Shown: positions 24,600-34,559 of the stretch, in pieces
How the letters are laid out: every line of letters starts with the position of its first letter
How positions within the stretch are numbered: position 1 is the first letter of the stretch
NCBI GenBank assembly: GCA_015680685.1
Contig: MNCI01008925.1
Location: forward strand, 525,276 to 589,275
From: Gnetum montanum
Lineage: Eukaryota; Streptophyta; Gnetopsida; Gnetales; Gnetaceae
Direction: 5' to 3'
DNA: 64,000 nt
Program-made: the position numbers and the translations under genes
Notes under the pieces: generated by a model
The model's input: only the letters and a program-made list of their open reading frames with translations
What the model was told of the DNA's origin: nothing
Database searches by the model: none

Positions 24600-26705
24600 A
24601 TGCCTCACTGGATGGACAACCACACTAAATATTTTGGATCTCCTCCTTTCAACTTAGTTGTGGGTGAGATGGCCACTCATGCTAACTATATAAGTGGCTC
24701 CTTAACTTTTCAACTTTTTGTTTTGCACATTTTTTATTTTACAACTTTTTTGTTTACACATTCTTTATTTTACATCTTTCTATTTTTATGTTATTAATCT
24801 TTTCTAGTTTTTTTTTTTACATCATCATTAGTACATTTCCTATTTCTTGAATATTGTACACGTTCTTTTATTTTATTTGGTGTGATTTTCTAACTTTTTG
24901 TTAATAAGTGCCAAGTACAATGGCAATGCATTGCTTGATGGTGGTATGTACTTTTTTGTTATTTGATTGTTCATGTTTGGTTTTTGGCTTTGAATTTCAT
25001 TACAGATAATTAGGACATGGTTTCTTCTTCATGCAACAAGTAGTGAGTCCACAACATCCATCCATCCACAAACTCTATTATTTTCTTTGTTTTGGAAACG
25101 TGCAGTCCCTTTTTCATTAATAAAACTTTAACAAATATGTGACTTTGGTAGTTTCCAAAATTGGGAAGGATTCAAAGGTTTGAATAGGGTGTGGCTTCAA
25201 GGGGATTTGGTATTCTTTATGCCTTTCTATTTGCATATGGATTTCTTACCATTCTGTGTTAATCAATAAAAGGAAGTTGAATAAGTCCTTACATGGTGTG
25301 GTTCTCATTAGAAAAAAATGATGAGGATTCAAAGCACACCCCTTAGACAAAATAAATGCATACGTCCTCGCATGGTGTGGTTCTCATTAGAAGAAAAAAT
25401 CCGATGAGGATTTAAAGCATAGCCCTTGGACAAAATATATGCATGTGTTTTTGCATGGTGTGGTTCCCATTTCAAAAAAAAAAGAAAAAACAACAAAAAT
25501 GGGAATTCAAAGCACACCCCTTTAACAAAATAAATGGGCTACAAGCACTAGTTATGGGACTCATCCCCCTTAACTAAGGCCCTTCCTCACTTCCTACTTC
25601 TTCTCTAATAAGGAATGGCGGTTATTCTATGGGAGCACTCTTGTGTCTCAAGGGGTAGACTAGTCTTAGAATGATGATGAAAAGTCACTGAACATGGTTG
25701 GTTTTGGTTTGGACTAAGGATGGATCCTATCAAGTCATTTAACCACAAATTCCACAAGGGGCTTCATGTGACCTTAATCAAGAACTCCATTCCACTCTCT
25801 CTCATCCATCTATGCTTTCTGTGTCTCACCTCACTACCGATTGCATGTTCTTATTCGATGTCTTAGTTTGATGTGTCAGAATTCTTAGTTAGTTTCTTCC
25901 AAATTTTTGTACTTAACCTTCTATAACCATTAATCATCCATGAAGCCCATGAACTCTTTAGTTTGAGGTTATGCAAAGGCATAAAATGCCTATGCCTGCA
26001 TTGTGGAGGATCCACTTGCATATCTTTTGGTTGAGTTAGTTAAGGTCTTTACCTTTAGACACATTTACAATCAAATTCTTTTTGTTTACCCCATCAATGA
26101 CATCCAGTTATGCACATCTTCACAATAATTTTTAGTGAGCCTTTGTTTTTATTATTGTGAAGTCTTACACCCTCTTCAAATATTTCCTTATGTTGAACTT
26201 TCTTCAAATTTAATGGACCACTTATCTATTTTACCCTATCTGTCAACCTCCCCACTAATACTACTAAACGAATCAATCTACCACAATCACAACTTAACCA
26301 AGTGTAACCATTGACAAGATAAGGCATTTAATAGCTATGTGTTACACATTTCATACTAATTCATGATTTTGTTGTGACTGCAGTGGAAAGCATGGACTCA
26401 AAGCAAGACCATCTTTGTCAAGGATGATGTAGCAGTACAACACAATGAGGATTGTTCATGTCCATTGGATCTTCTCTCTCATTCTTCTACTACCAAGAGG
26501 CATTCAATGTCAGTGTTATCCAGGGTGTTTACTTCTCTTATCATGACCACCCAATTTTGTAAAGATTGTATCTCCATACACTTAGGCACTTAGAGTCTGT
26601 ATGTTCCATTTGAGTCAGTTGTATATCAGTCAATAATCCCATACCTACTGAATATTCTGTAAAGAACTTGTTCCTCCTCTTCTTCACTCTAGGATAAGTT
26701 TTCAT
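24600..26705 (+). other. Post-pol spacer of element C
   Basis: This non-coding region lies between integrase and the 3' LTR. AACTTAGTTGTGGGTGAGAT at 24,651-24,670 is the first PPT-like seam. Blocks are shared with F (54,100-55,024) and, on the minus strand, with E and G. The intact counterpart of the solo-LTR target in F is visible at about 26,008 (GGATCCACTTGCATA). No palindrome array and no ORF2 are present. A relic splice acceptor TTGTGACTGCAG ends at 26,393 with a TACTAAT branch-like motif about 38 nt upstream of it. Confidence 0.6.
25285..25535 (+). repeat. Tandem repeat of about 80-85 bp in the spacer of element C
   Basis: Three imperfect units each contain CATGGTGTGGTTC(T/C)CAT, an A-rich run, then AAGCACACCCCTT and ACAAAATAAATG. 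Related units are found at 54,345-54,510 in F and, reversed, at about 30,695-30,775 in G. Confidence 0.75.
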
Positions 26706-26706
26706 T

Positions 26707-26720
26707 TAGTTGTGGGGGTA
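26707..26720 (+). promoter_or_regulatory. Polypurine tract of element C
   Basis: TAGTTGTGGGGGTA abuts the 3' LTR at 26,721. Confidence 0.8.
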
Positions 26721-27597
26721 TGATAAATCACATTGTTCATCTACTCTGACGTCGAGTATGCAACATTCGAGCCATGATGTTGGGTATCTAACGTTGGGAC
26801 CTTAATGCGACATTAGACATTTGACATCAAGGGATATACTCTGGCCTATAAATATAGTGCTTGGGCTCCCATTTTGGCATGATTTTTTGGAGTCATTTTT
26901 CATTTCTTAGTCAAAGTAGCAAAGCTCTTACAGTTTATTTTCTCCAAAGCTAGAATATTTTCTAAGTGCCTGCAGAAGAAGTCTAAGTGTGTACAGTTCT
27001 TTTTTCGAACACTGATGCACCTGAGCGCAGTAGTATGATGGGAATAAAACAAACTCTGTTGACAATCCTTGTAGCACTGAGAATAGATTAATGTTTCTTT
27101 TAATGCACTTTACTTTCAAGCACTCTACTTTAATGCATTTGAATTAAGTAATTACTTTTCAGTAGTTAATGAGCACAAGCTTGACCACTTCGAACGTACA
27201 TATAGTACTTGGTAACCTAGTAATGCTTAACATTTGGTAGCCCAACAGCACTATATGTGTTCAGGATGTGTCCAAGAAAGTGGGCTAGTTACTTGTGTTA
27301 GGCTAGTTAGACCGTAAATGAACTAGATCTTAAATTACTCTACCTTTCATTCTTGTTGTAGGCAACTAAACTCATAAAACATAAAATCGAAAAAATCATG
27401 TACCTCAATTACACTTAAACCATACCCTTGAGTCTCACAAGTGTAATTGGGAAGACAACAAACATTCTCAACACCCATTTCACTTCCTAGAAGAGCTAGT
27501 GTACTAGAGAACTATAAGTCCATGAAATTCAACTAGATCGCGCGTAACACCTTTGTGATTCATATGGTTGGGCATAAGGGTACCTTGCCACTCATTA
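26721..27597 (+). repeat. 3' LTR of element C (subfamily 2)
   Basis: It starts TGATAAATCACATTG and ends CTCATTA (877 bp; the terminal CA is mutated to TA). The palindromes GACGTCGA-GTAT-GCAACATT (26,748-26,767) and GATGTTGG-GTAT-CTAACGTT (26,776-26,795) lie upstream of CCTATAAATATAG (about 26,843). Confidence 0.88.
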
Positions 27598-27602
27598 CCT
27601 TT

Positions 27603-28628
27603 CTTCACATTTCTTTTAACTAGGACTCGAAATAAATGTTGATGTATAAGATGGAATCAAGAACATTGCTCTTCTTCTTCTAGGTGAAATTTCATGGTTC
27701 ATCTACTTGCTAAGCTAAAAATATTTTGGAACTAAAACATTTCTTTGAATAAGTACTAGCTCTTCAACAAATAAGCTAGAACTCATTATTTCCCTACCAC
27801 ATGATTTATCTTTCATGAAACTCTTTTAAATTAAAGCCTCTATTATCCTTTCCTAATGTAATTTTAGATAGGAATGAGTTCAAATCTATAAAAAAATGTA
27901 TTTCCTAAACACACTCTTCAAATCTACAAAAAATGCATTTACTAACCTCATTCTTCTTTTCTATTCAACAAGCTCTAAATTGTTAGGAAATGTAGGGCTC
28001 TCTACTTTGCCAAGCTAAATAAAATAATCTCTAAAAGATTAGCTAAAGAGAAACTTCATGTTTGTCTAGCATATATCATGCACTTTGGTTTTTTTTTTTT
28101 CTAAAAGAATTATTTTGCAAGATTTTGAGCTTTCTAAAATCTCTTAAGCCCTCTTTCTAATTTAAGCCTGTTTATGTTGTGAAAAAAAAACTAAAAGTCT
28201 TCCTTAATGCCAAACTCAGAGCATTTTTGTGACACCCTTATCTTGCTTAATAAACTTAGCTTGTAAGTAAGAAAAATCTCAGAACTTTTCTACATACTAG
28301 CATTTCAATCTATGAAGCTCTATATAAGATTCATGTTGTAGACTTCTGGAAACCTCATTGTCAAAATAAGGCAAGGATTGAATGTGATTTTTTCCCAGAA
28401 CAATAACCCTTAAGTTCTTTTTAGAAGTACAATACTACTCCATTTATGGTTGAGATGTTACAACATTTCTTGCTTTCCTTTTGCATTCTTAACTAATTTC
28501 CTTTTTAGAATCAAACTAGAGCTCTTGGAAAAAAAGAAATTCATTCATACCATATGGAATAATATACCATGATAGCTGTGAAATACGACATCTTTTATGT
28601 ACTATATAGAACAACTCTAGATGCTTAG
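27603..28628. other. AT-rich stretch between elements C and G
   Basis: No gene is recognised. A short imperfect direct repeat of about 33 bp lies at 27,870-27,935 (CAAATCTA...AAAAATG). It is probably the right flank of the locus into which C was inserted. Confidence 0.4.
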
Positions 28629-29577
28629 TGATGAGTGGCGAGGTACCCCTACACTCAACCATACGAAACGAGCGTAGCACGTGCGATCCGGTCGAACTCT
28701 GCGGACTAAATGCCTAAATGCCCCATGGAACACTTGGGGTTAATCATTCATTGTCTTCCCAGACTTACTTGTTGCTGTCACGGTGCATGGTTAAGTAAGT
28801 CCGAGGTATATGATTTTTTTCTGTCTTTTCTGGTTTTATGTCTTCTATACTAAGAGCAAAGGGTTGAGAAACTAACTAACTCTAACTAATGTCCTAAGTC
28901 TAAATTAACTAGTGTCAGCATCCATTCCCACTTACCGTACACACCCTGAACTATGCAACTGTGGCTACCAAATGCTAATCGTTAATGGGATCACCACACG
29001 TAACGCACATGCTCGAAGTGGTCGTACTGAGGCACCTAACTAGCCTAAGTGTGACGAGCAGCTGATTCCTTGACTAGTCGTACACATCCGTAGATGCTCG
29101 TAATAAAGTAGTACTCATCCCACGTTCTAGGAGAGGGAGAGAATCTAATCGCAATGAAAAGCCAATTCCTTGGTTAACCGTACACATTCATCAATGCTCG
29201 TAACCAAGTCGTACTCATGCCGCGCTAACAAACGGTAAGAAATAACATGTAATAAAACCTATCCATGTACTGCAAGGTTTATCCACAAAGCTTGTCTTTA
29301 TTGTCGTACACAACTTGCATTCAAGTACAAAGCTGTTAGAATAAAGAACCATTCACTTGGGGGACTCCTACTGCGGGCACATGGAAAATATTCTATCTCT
29401 GGGGTGATCAATCCGCCAGAGCTTCGCTACTTCTAACCTAGGATGAGAAATGAGGGGAGTGCTGCCTCTTATTTATAGATTTGGCGACGGACCGCGATAT
29501 CACGTACGCGATATTGCAGAGGACGACGCGATATCACGACAGCCGCGATATCGCGTACGCGATATCGCGTCTCATCA
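28629..29577 (-). repeat. 3' LTR of element G (subfamily 1)
   Basis: At 949 bp, read on the minus strand, it starts TGATGAGACGCGATATC and ends CTCGCCACTCATCA. It holds two full palindromes: 29,547-29,566 is the perfect GATATCGCGTACGCGATATC, and 29,496-29,515 has two changes. A half-site lies between them. The TATA box (CTATAAATAAGAGG on minus) lies at about 29,469-29,477. Confidence 0.93.
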
Positions 29578-29591
29578 TACCCCCATGATTA
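29578..29591 (-). promoter_or_regulatory. Polypurine tract of element G
   Basis: On the minus strand TAATCATGGGGGTA abuts the LTR TG at 29,577. Confidence 0.85.
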
Positions 29592-29938
29592 AATGAAAAC
29601 TCGTCCTCGAGTTCCTTACAATAATATCAAGTAGGTATGGAATTATTGAGGGAAATGGAACTAATGGGATCACATGTGAACGGATCATTATTACAAGACT
29701 TGACAAAACTGTTGTTCATGACAACAGGGGTGAACACCTTATTACAATGACATCAGGCCTTTGTTGGCAGCTGAGAAACAAAGAGAGAAAGAAGTGTTGC
29801 TACTGCCAATGTCAAAATTGCGCCTTCGTTGTCCATCCATAAGTGTGCCATCAATCTTGCTCCTTGCATAGCTGCTTCAATGCTGCTCCATTCCAAGTGC
29901 TTGCTCTAGATCCAATCCGTTGTTTGCATGTCCGCCAT
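29592..29938 (-). pseudogene. Relic exon after the ORF2 splice acceptor in element G
   Basis: On the minus strand an ATGGC follows the acceptor at 29,938, but the frame stops after 10 codons and only about 350 bp remain before the polypurine tract. None of the ORF2 blocks (LPFPC, MEEVC, EEPPPP) is present. Element H has the same short form (63,847 downward), so this is a shared ORF2-less subtype and not a private deletion. Confidence 0.55.
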
Positions 29939-30163
29939 CTGCACACACAACACAATCATATATTAGCAAGGGTAATTGAATCATCATGTAATTGATACCT
30001 TGCTTCAGTGTAAACTCATTGGCTAGGTTGTGGTATGGCTGATATGGATCTGGGAATATGTAACTGATGACTACCAAAGGTGTAGGGGTTAAAATCAAAA
30101 AATTTCGGGGCAGGGAGAAAATCGAAAAAATCAGGCCCCGTACCCCCATGACTAATCGCGAAC
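29939..30163 (-). other. Relic intron upstream of the ORF2 position in element G
   Basis: On the minus strand the acceptor TTGTGTTGTGTGTGCAG is followed by ATGGC. A branch-point-like TTGCTAAT lies about 30 nt before it. The donor position reads GAG|GTTCGC (weak), followed by TTAGTCATGGGGG. It matches the intron in E and F. Confidence 0.5.
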
Positions 30164-31310
30164 CTCCGGTAGCGTTAGAATGGAGAAAGAAAAGGAGTAA
30201 GAAAGATAGATAAAAAAGGACAACAATGGCATCGATGAAGTGGATGTCAAGATGGAAATGAACAAAAATAAAATTAATTGCAAAATGTTAAGGAAAAGAA
30301 TTTAACTAGGGCTCCAAATAGGAATGTTAGTGGGTCCTCCCCAAAGCAGGCTCANCACTAATGATACAACCGGCAATGAGGTGAGCAATGGAGAGAAGGA
30401 TGGAGAGAAGAGAAATGGAATGGAATCCCAAGAACAAGGTGGTGTACAACCCCTTGTGTGTTTGATGATTAACATGATAGGGGAAATCTAATGCCAACTC
30501 CGACCTCAAACCAACCACATCTAGTGACTTCGCATTAATGCATTTGGTTAAACCATCCACTTGGGTAACAAGAATGCATGCTCCAAGAGCCACCTCCATT
30601 CTAACCAAACAAAGGAGAGAATGGGAAGCAAGAAGGGCCTTAGTTAGAGGGAACACTTTTGGTTCCATAACCAGTGCTTGTAGCCTAAGTTTATTCGTCG
30701 AAAGGGTGTGCTTTGAATTCTCACTGGTTTTTTTGTGTGTGTTTTTATGCGTGAGAACCACACCATGCAAAGACTTCTTATTTTTATTGTCTTAGCTTTC
30801 GATAATTGGGTAACATCGGAACAACAGAAAACTCAAGAAGAAACATTCAAGCACCCAAGAGAATGACCAACACAAAAGCATCAAGTTCCTTTGAAGTCAC
30901 ACCCTTTTCAATCCATGAGTCCTTCCTTAGTTTGAGAAATCCCTAGTCACCAATTCATTAAAGTTCTTATTAGAAAGGGACTGTACATTTCCAAGCCGAG
31001 AGAAACCATAGAAATTGGTGGATGGATGGATGAAGTGGTCTCATTGCCTGCCATATCAGAAGAAACATACCTTAGTATCAACATTGTGACTTAAAGGTAA
31101 AAACCAAACATTAGCAATCAATATGAAAATAGTTCATACCATCATGAAGAATGCTTATTATGGGACAAACTTACAGGGTGGATCACACACACACACAAAA
31201 ATTGAAAAAGTATAACGATGATGTAAAACAAAAATGAGAAAAGTTAAAGAAATTTGTAAAAAAAAAATGTGTAAAACAAAAAAACGTTGTAAAACAAAAA
31301 CTTAAAAGAA
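30164..31310 (-). other. Post-pol spacer of element G
   Basis: It aligns with the spacers of E (46,500-46,090) and F (54,100-55,020), for example GGGTCCTCCCCAAAG at 30,332. One 85-bp unit (GCATGGTGTGGTTCTC on minus) lies at about 30,695-30,775. The segment between the GGGTCCTCC block and the donor is only about 160 bp, against about 520 bp in E, and has no palindrome array or TATA box. A single ambiguous base is at 30,355. Confidence 0.55.
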
Positions 31311-31525
31311 CTAAGGCCCCATATGATTAGCATAGCTGGCCATCTCCCCCATGACTGAGTTGTAAGGGAGAGATCTGAAATAATGAGCATTTGTTTGAAT
31401 TTCGTAGAAGTTCCCAACTTCTCCCAACTGATGTTCTTAGGTTGAGGGGTGGAAGTTGGTGACGCTCATATTTCAATGTGTCTATGCCTTCGTTACGGGC
31501 ATGGGTTTCCTTAGTCATTCCATTC

Positions 31526-34417
31526 ATGTTTTTCTGCTCCTTTGAGCTATCAACCATGATGCCTCTACTACTGGTTGTGTGGTTGCTACATACAGGCATC
31601 TTTGGTTCAAATTTTTGTGGGCATACCTGTTACATGGAGGCATTTCCTCCATGTCATCAGCTGATGAACCACTGTATGTGATGCATGGAACTTTCCTCTT
31701 CTTGATCTCCCCCCCCATGTTTATCTTAGAGATTTCCAAGGAAAGATCGCGGATCCTAAGGCATGCGTCTACTGTACTCAGCCATGCCCTTCCCATTATA
31801 ATCGGGAAGTCCCCTTCGTTGTTGTTCACATCGATCACCAAAAAATCAGCTGGGTAAGACCAACCACACACAGTGGTAATGATGTCCTTCACCAATCCCA
31901 AGGGAATGGTGATGGACTGGTCCACTAGCTCTAGTAGAATGTTGCTCTTCTTGAGTTGGGCAAGTTCCAGGCATGATACATCTCTCGTGAAATTAAGTTG
32001 ACTCCAGAAACTGAGTCAAGAAGAGCCCTATGTGGTTTATTTTCGGTGATCTACAAATAGATTAAGGGGCTCCCAGGGTCAGTTGGTTTCCTGGGAAGGT
32101 GGCCTACCTTAATCCAGTCAGTTACAGTATGTGTTAACATAACCGTATGTGTTACGCTCTGTTGGACTGAAGGGTGCTCCGAAGTGTTAGATGATAGAGG
32201 AGTGTACATGGTCTCAACCGCTGGTTGTTGTGAGAGTTTGTCTAGGCTTTTGGTTCTGAAGTAAGGTTTTCTCTTTTTACAGTTGTCAGAACCAACAGCA
32301 GGTTGGATATTTATAGCTCTTGTAGCGTGACGTTGTTGCGATTGAGGAGGAAGTTCCCCTTGCATTGTTGGAGCAAGAGGTGTTATGGGAACTACTTATG
32401 ATGGAAGAGGTGCGGATGGATTAGGAGGATGGAACGAGTGTGAGATGTCTCCCGGAGGAGAAGGAGTCCTTCTAAAGTACTCTCGAACTTGGTAGTGATG
32501 GTTGGGGGTTGCGTGACCCATAGAGTCACTTGGAGAAATCAGCTGCTGCACATAATATCCATAAGGATCGGGCTGCCGGTAATGGTACTGTTGTGTTGGC
32601 GGTGGCATCCCCCATCACTGTGGGTATTGCCACTGCTGATGTTGTCCGATGGGCTGTGGTGGAGTTCCACTTGGATAATACGTTAAGCATTGGTGGAACT
32701 GCCTTGGGTTACCTTGTGGATAAGGTAACCTGCGGGGTGTTTGCCGTTGGTTGAGTCTTGGATTGAGTGCATACACCCCAGACTCCTATAGATGTGAGAT
32801 GATGGGGCAACATCCCTTAGGATGGTCATAATGGCAGATCTCACATCCACCGTCATTGTCTGAATCAGAATCCTCAGCCACATTAGAGTTAGTGATTTTT
32901 CCCTTACCCTTGTTATGTGCAGGGCCTAAATCTCTCCACTTTTTCTTACCTTTGTCACTACTTTGTTCTACCTTAGACTCTTCTACAATTTTCAAGACTG
33001 TTTCAATTCTTGAGTCTAAGGAATCCCACATTTGGTCTACTTTGGCCGATACCTCAGTTGTTATCTTTTGGATCGGCAAAGTTTTCCAATTCACCAACTC
33101 TTCGATTGGTGACTCATCCTCTTCATCACAAAATTTCAATCCCTTCTTTTGAAGGGAGGGATCGCGATTGTACTCTTCTGCACTTTCCCTTTTACGTAGC
33201 TCACCTTCTTCATTTACTACTTGCTCCAACAAGCTACATACTTCATGGGCTCTAAGTTGTGAGAGTCTCCCTTGGGCGTAAGTCCCAAGGGTTCTTCTAG
33301 TTTCATTCCTTAGCCCATCCACGATGTGGCGAAGTTGATCCCNNNNNNNNNNNNNNNNNNNNNNNNNNNNNNNNNNNNNNNNNNNNNNNNNNNNNNNNNN
33401 NNNNNNNNNNNNNNNNNNNNNNNNNNNNNNNNNNNNNNNNNNNNNNNNNNNNNNNNNNNNNNNNNNNNNNNNNNNNNNNNNNNNNNNNNNNNNNNNNNNN
33501 NNNNNNNNNNNNNNNNNNNNNNNNNNNNNNNNNNNNNNNNNNNNNNNNNNNNNNNNNNNNNNNNNNNNNNNNNNNNNNNNNNNNNNNNNNNNNNNNNNNN
33601 NNNNNNNNNNNNNNNNNNNNNNNNNNNNNNNNNNNNNNNNNNNNNNNNNNNNNNNNNNNNNNNNNNNNNNNNNNNNNNNNNNNNNNNNNNNNNNNNNNNN
33701 NNNNNNNNNNNNNNNNNNNNNNNNNNNNNNNNNNNNNNNNNNNNNNNNNNNNNNNNNNNNNNNNNNNNNNNNNNNNNNNNNNNNNNNNNNNNNNNNNNNN
33801 NNNNNNNNNNNNNNNNNNNNNNNNNNNNNNNNNNNNNNNNNNTCCTTAGCATGAGTGGTTGTTCCCTCTGTGAACAGCTGGTGCTCACGGGCATCAGAAC
33901 CAAGGATATGTATTGTTGATCATAGGTTCTGATACTCATCCTCCTCACCATCGTTAGAAGGGGAAACATCCTTTGCTAAAGAACCCGTGATAAGTGGTTC
34001 CTCATCTCCTATTTCGCTAAGGACGTGCGGGGCTTTGCCCTTCAGAAAAGTATGTTGACTCTCCTGCCTTAAGTCCTGAATACGTTGGGCATCTGTGGGA
34101 TGATAATCCCTTGTGTCAAAATCATCCATAACATATTTCGCAAATAGATATTGCATGCCAATCTGTGCCAAGGCACGGAAGAGCATGTTAGGGACTGATC
34201 GGTCTAGGGGTAACACAATGTTACCTTGCAAATCTCTCCACCGTAGTTGTTCGTCCTGATGAAGAACAAAAGTAAAGTTAGGAATATACTCATTGGGATG
34301 AGTATATGTCATCCTATATTGTTTAGGACTTGGCTAATTTTGGTTATGTTTTTTATCTTGCCAACTGTCTCGTGTGTGGTCCTTAAGTGGTGAGTTGCTC
34401 TTATGAGAAGAAGGCAT
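31526..34417 (-). pseudogene. gag: gag-protease of element G, least decayed gag
   Basis: The minus-strand ATG at 34,415-34,417 starts a Gag with MPSSHKSNS. The N-terminal NFTFVLHQDEQLRWRD and YVMDDFDTRDYHPTDAQ motifs lie at 34,312-34,080. The middle is lost in the N gap. The core resumes at 33,342 (HIVDGLRNETRRTLGTYAQGR), with a 178-codon open stretch to 32,786. That stretch ends in a CEICHYDHPKGC knuckle (CX2CX3HX3C). A Pro/Gln/Tyr-rich tail follows. In the protease, DSGS reads DSVS near 32,020, which removes the catalytic Gly. ITIPLGLVKDIITTVCGWSYP and FPIIMGRAWL then follow to about 31,526. After that the sequence enters the post-pol seam (31,341-31,362, PPT-like), with no RT. Confidence 0.82.
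33343..33842. other. Assembly gap of 500 Ns
   Basis: Exactly 500 Ns, a typical placeholder length. By comparison with gag of F, about 700-800 bp of gag separate the flanking blocks, so the true gap may be larger. Confidence 0.95.
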
Positions 34418-34540
34418 TTTTATTGGTGTGCTATTTCACCGTTATATAAAATTTTTCTTTTGATTAACTTGAAGGTTCGTTAAGGCTCACAACGATGTGA
34501 GTGATATCCCTTATGTTCTATTCGGTGCACAAACACTTAG

Positions 34541-34558
34541 TCCCCGGCAACGGCACCA
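34541..34558 (-). promoter_or_regulatory. Primer-binding site of element G (tRNA-Asp)
   Basis: On the minus strand TGGTGCCGTTGCCGGGGA follows the 5' LTR by one base. It matches 17 of 18 bases of the complement of the plant tRNA-Asp 3' end (TGGCGCCGTTGCCGGGGA). This is the best-preserved copy here. Confidence 0.9.
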
Positions 34559-34559
34559 A

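Larger units (their letters stand above)
9059..27597 (+). mobile_element. Element C: Athila-like element with gag-pol, split by element B
   Basis: The subfamily 2 LTRs are 9,059-9,221 joined to 18,208-18,898 (5') and 26,721-27,597 (3'). The internal region 18,899-26,720 holds a tRNA-Asp-like primer site, gag, protease, a deleted RT, RNase H, integrase and a long non-coding spacer. ORF2 is absent. The bases before the 5' LTR are GCTTT (9,054-9,058) and those after the 3' LTR are CCTTT (27,598-27,602), a target duplication with one change. The last base pair of the 3' LTR is TA instead of CA. All coding regions are broken. Without the nested element B the insertion is about 9.5 kb. Confidence 0.88.

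Noticed and set aside
33310-33969. Apparent long open reading frames on both strands across the N run
   Set aside because: They exist only because Ns carry no stop codons. The real content is the gag pseudogene of element G on the minus strand.
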